Part shown: positions 63,323 through 64,000 of the stretch, in pieces | How the letters are laid out: every line of letters starts with the position of its first letter | Numbering within the stretch: position 1 is the stretch's first letter | NCBI RefSeq assembly: GCF_002811875.1 | Contig: NZ_NPDZ01000008.1 | Coordinates: forward strand, 62,001 to 126,000 | Source of the DNA: Leptospira perolatii | GTDB lineage: Bacteria > Spirochaetota > Leptospiria > Leptospirales > Leptospiraceae | DNA: 64,000 nucleotides | Direction of reading: 5' to 3' | The notes under the pieces: model-generated | The model's input: the letters and a program-made list of their open reading frames with translations, nothing else | The model's database searches: none | What the model was told of the DNA's origin: nothing | Made by a program: the position numbers and the translations under genes

Positions 63323-63976
63323 TTGGATCTTGCGAACAAAAAAGGTAAGAGTCGGGGTAGAATCCGACTCTTTCTATTTCTACTCCTAGTTTCCAGCTCT
63401 CTTCTGGCGCAAAGGATAAAGCTTCCGAAAGAACCGACTCCGCCGACAGAACCTGGAGCCGATGTAAGAGGAGATTCAAATTCTAATGGCTCGGAAAATT
63501 CTTCTTCGAATTCCAAATCGGAAGCCGAATCCAAGGTAAAAGTATATCTCTGCGACGGTAGAACCGTTACCGGAACATGGAAGGATGCACCCAAAGAGTT
63601 TTCGTTCAAGCACAAAAAGGAAGACGTGGTTTATTCAAAAACCTTAAAGTATTCTGAAATTTCTAAAATACAAATCAAAGCTTGGAAAATGCAAAAGGGA
63701 AAACCTACGAAGAAAGGAATTCCATATAAAGTAGAGCCTTGGGATGCTCAATTCAGGACTAAGACTAACGAATTATTCGAAATTAGCGGAGATATAAAGA
63801 AAGATTTGCTTTTGATTCGGGTACAAAATGAGCAGGGAGAAGCAACACTTTACTCTTATTGGATGGACCTGCTCTATGAAAACAAATCTTGGTTTTCAAA
63901 ATTGCCTCCAATAGAAGGTGAAATTAGAAAGGAGTGCTATCCTGACGTCGTGATTGGAGTAGAATTTCTTTCCTGA
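63323..63976 (+). CDS. secreted hypothetical protein
   Basis: 217 residues from TTG. Signal peptide (RLFLFLLLVSSSLLAQ), then a low-complexity Pro/Ser/Asn/Glu linker (about 30-70) and a beta-rich domain (VKVYLCDGRTVTGTW, a repeat-like VVYSKTLKYSEISKIQIKAW). The short strand pattern DGRTVTGTW...YSEISKIQIKAW is like the strand pairs of small SH3- or Sm-like domains, but no family is recognised. It lies 15 bp after icd and may be cotranscribed. The stop is 24 bp before the end of the window. Confidence 0.65.
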   Translation: MDLANKKGKSRGRIRLFLFLLLVSSSLLAQRIKLPKEPTPPTEPGADVRGDSNSNGSENSSSNSKSEAESKVKVYLCDGRTVTGTWKDAPKEFSFKHKKEDVVYSKTLKYSEISKIQIKAWKMQKGKPTKKGIPYKVEPWDAQFRTKTNELFEISGDIKKDLLLIRVQNEQGEATLYSYWMDLLYENKSWFSKLPPIEGEIRKECYPDVVIGVEFLS

Positions 63977-64000
63977 CAATCATTCAGAAATCTTCTCATT

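Overview
The window looks like ordinary chromosomal DNA of a spirochaete, most probably a Leptospira species. This is an inference from gene content. It has moderately low GC, closely packed short operons on both strands with many 4-base ATGA overlaps, frequent TTG/GTG starts, many Leptospira-style lipoproteins and signalling proteins (SpoIIE phosphatase, GAF, two-component, three ECF sigma factors), a MurA with Asp at the fosfomycin-target position, and an NADP isocitrate dehydrogenase of the type also found in eukaryotes. I saw no tRNA, rRNA, CRISPR array, insertion sequence or prophage.

Layout. 1-2.2 kb: a 5'-truncated RluA-type pseudouridine synthase, a DUF1232 protein and an inositol-phosphatase family enzyme. 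2.2-7.8 kb: a glycan locus with three GT4 glycosyltransferases and a degenerate methyltransferase-like protein on the minus strand, divergent from an Rmd-like nucleotide-sugar reductase. 7.8-12.7 kb: a SanA-like protein, a first ECF sigma module with a Spy-like periplasmic protein, a cytochrome P450 and an M23 peptidase. 12.7-19.1 kb: ligA, a tiny CWC protein, and an acyl-CoA dehydrogenase/MaoC/thiolase-like lipid operon. 19.2-22.8 kb: small hypothetical proteins, a probable SUFU-domain protein, and a 30-residue Lys/Ala peptide gene on the minus strand. 22.9-32.1 kb, minus strand: argJ-GAF-SpoIIE, a PhoB/PhoR-like pair, a second ECF module, and a two-gene small membrane operon.

32.3-40 kb: Nudix and RNase D divergent from purF, then hypothetical proteins, a [2Fe-2S] ferredoxin, an MDR oxidoreductase and small lipoproteins. 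40-49.3 kb: an alpha-2-macroglobulin cluster (DUF1175, A2M, DUF2135, SxxK transpeptidase, a large membrane-anchored protein) resembling the E. coli yfa locus. Converging on it at 49.3-53.4 kb is a murA operon (murA, polyferredoxin, SpoIID-like, HExxH protein). 53.5-55.3 kb: lnt, followed by a GC-rich palindromic repeat. 55.6-59.7 kb: a fatty-acid-hydroxylase fusion protein, a LolA/RseB-like lipoprotein and a CrtC/AttH-like protein. 59.8-61.2 kb: a hypothetical protein and a third ECF module. 61.5-64 kb: a hypothetical protein, icd and a secreted protein.

The strongest themes are the cell envelope (glycan synthesis, peptidoglycan enzymes, lipoprotein maturation, macroglobulin) and envelope stress signalling. 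The best candidates for little-described biology are the macroglobulin cluster with intact thioester and transpeptidase motifs, the hydroxylase fusion locus, the Lys/Ala micropeptide, and the hairpin covering the M23 peptidase start codon. Family names come from motif recognition by eye. No database search was run.
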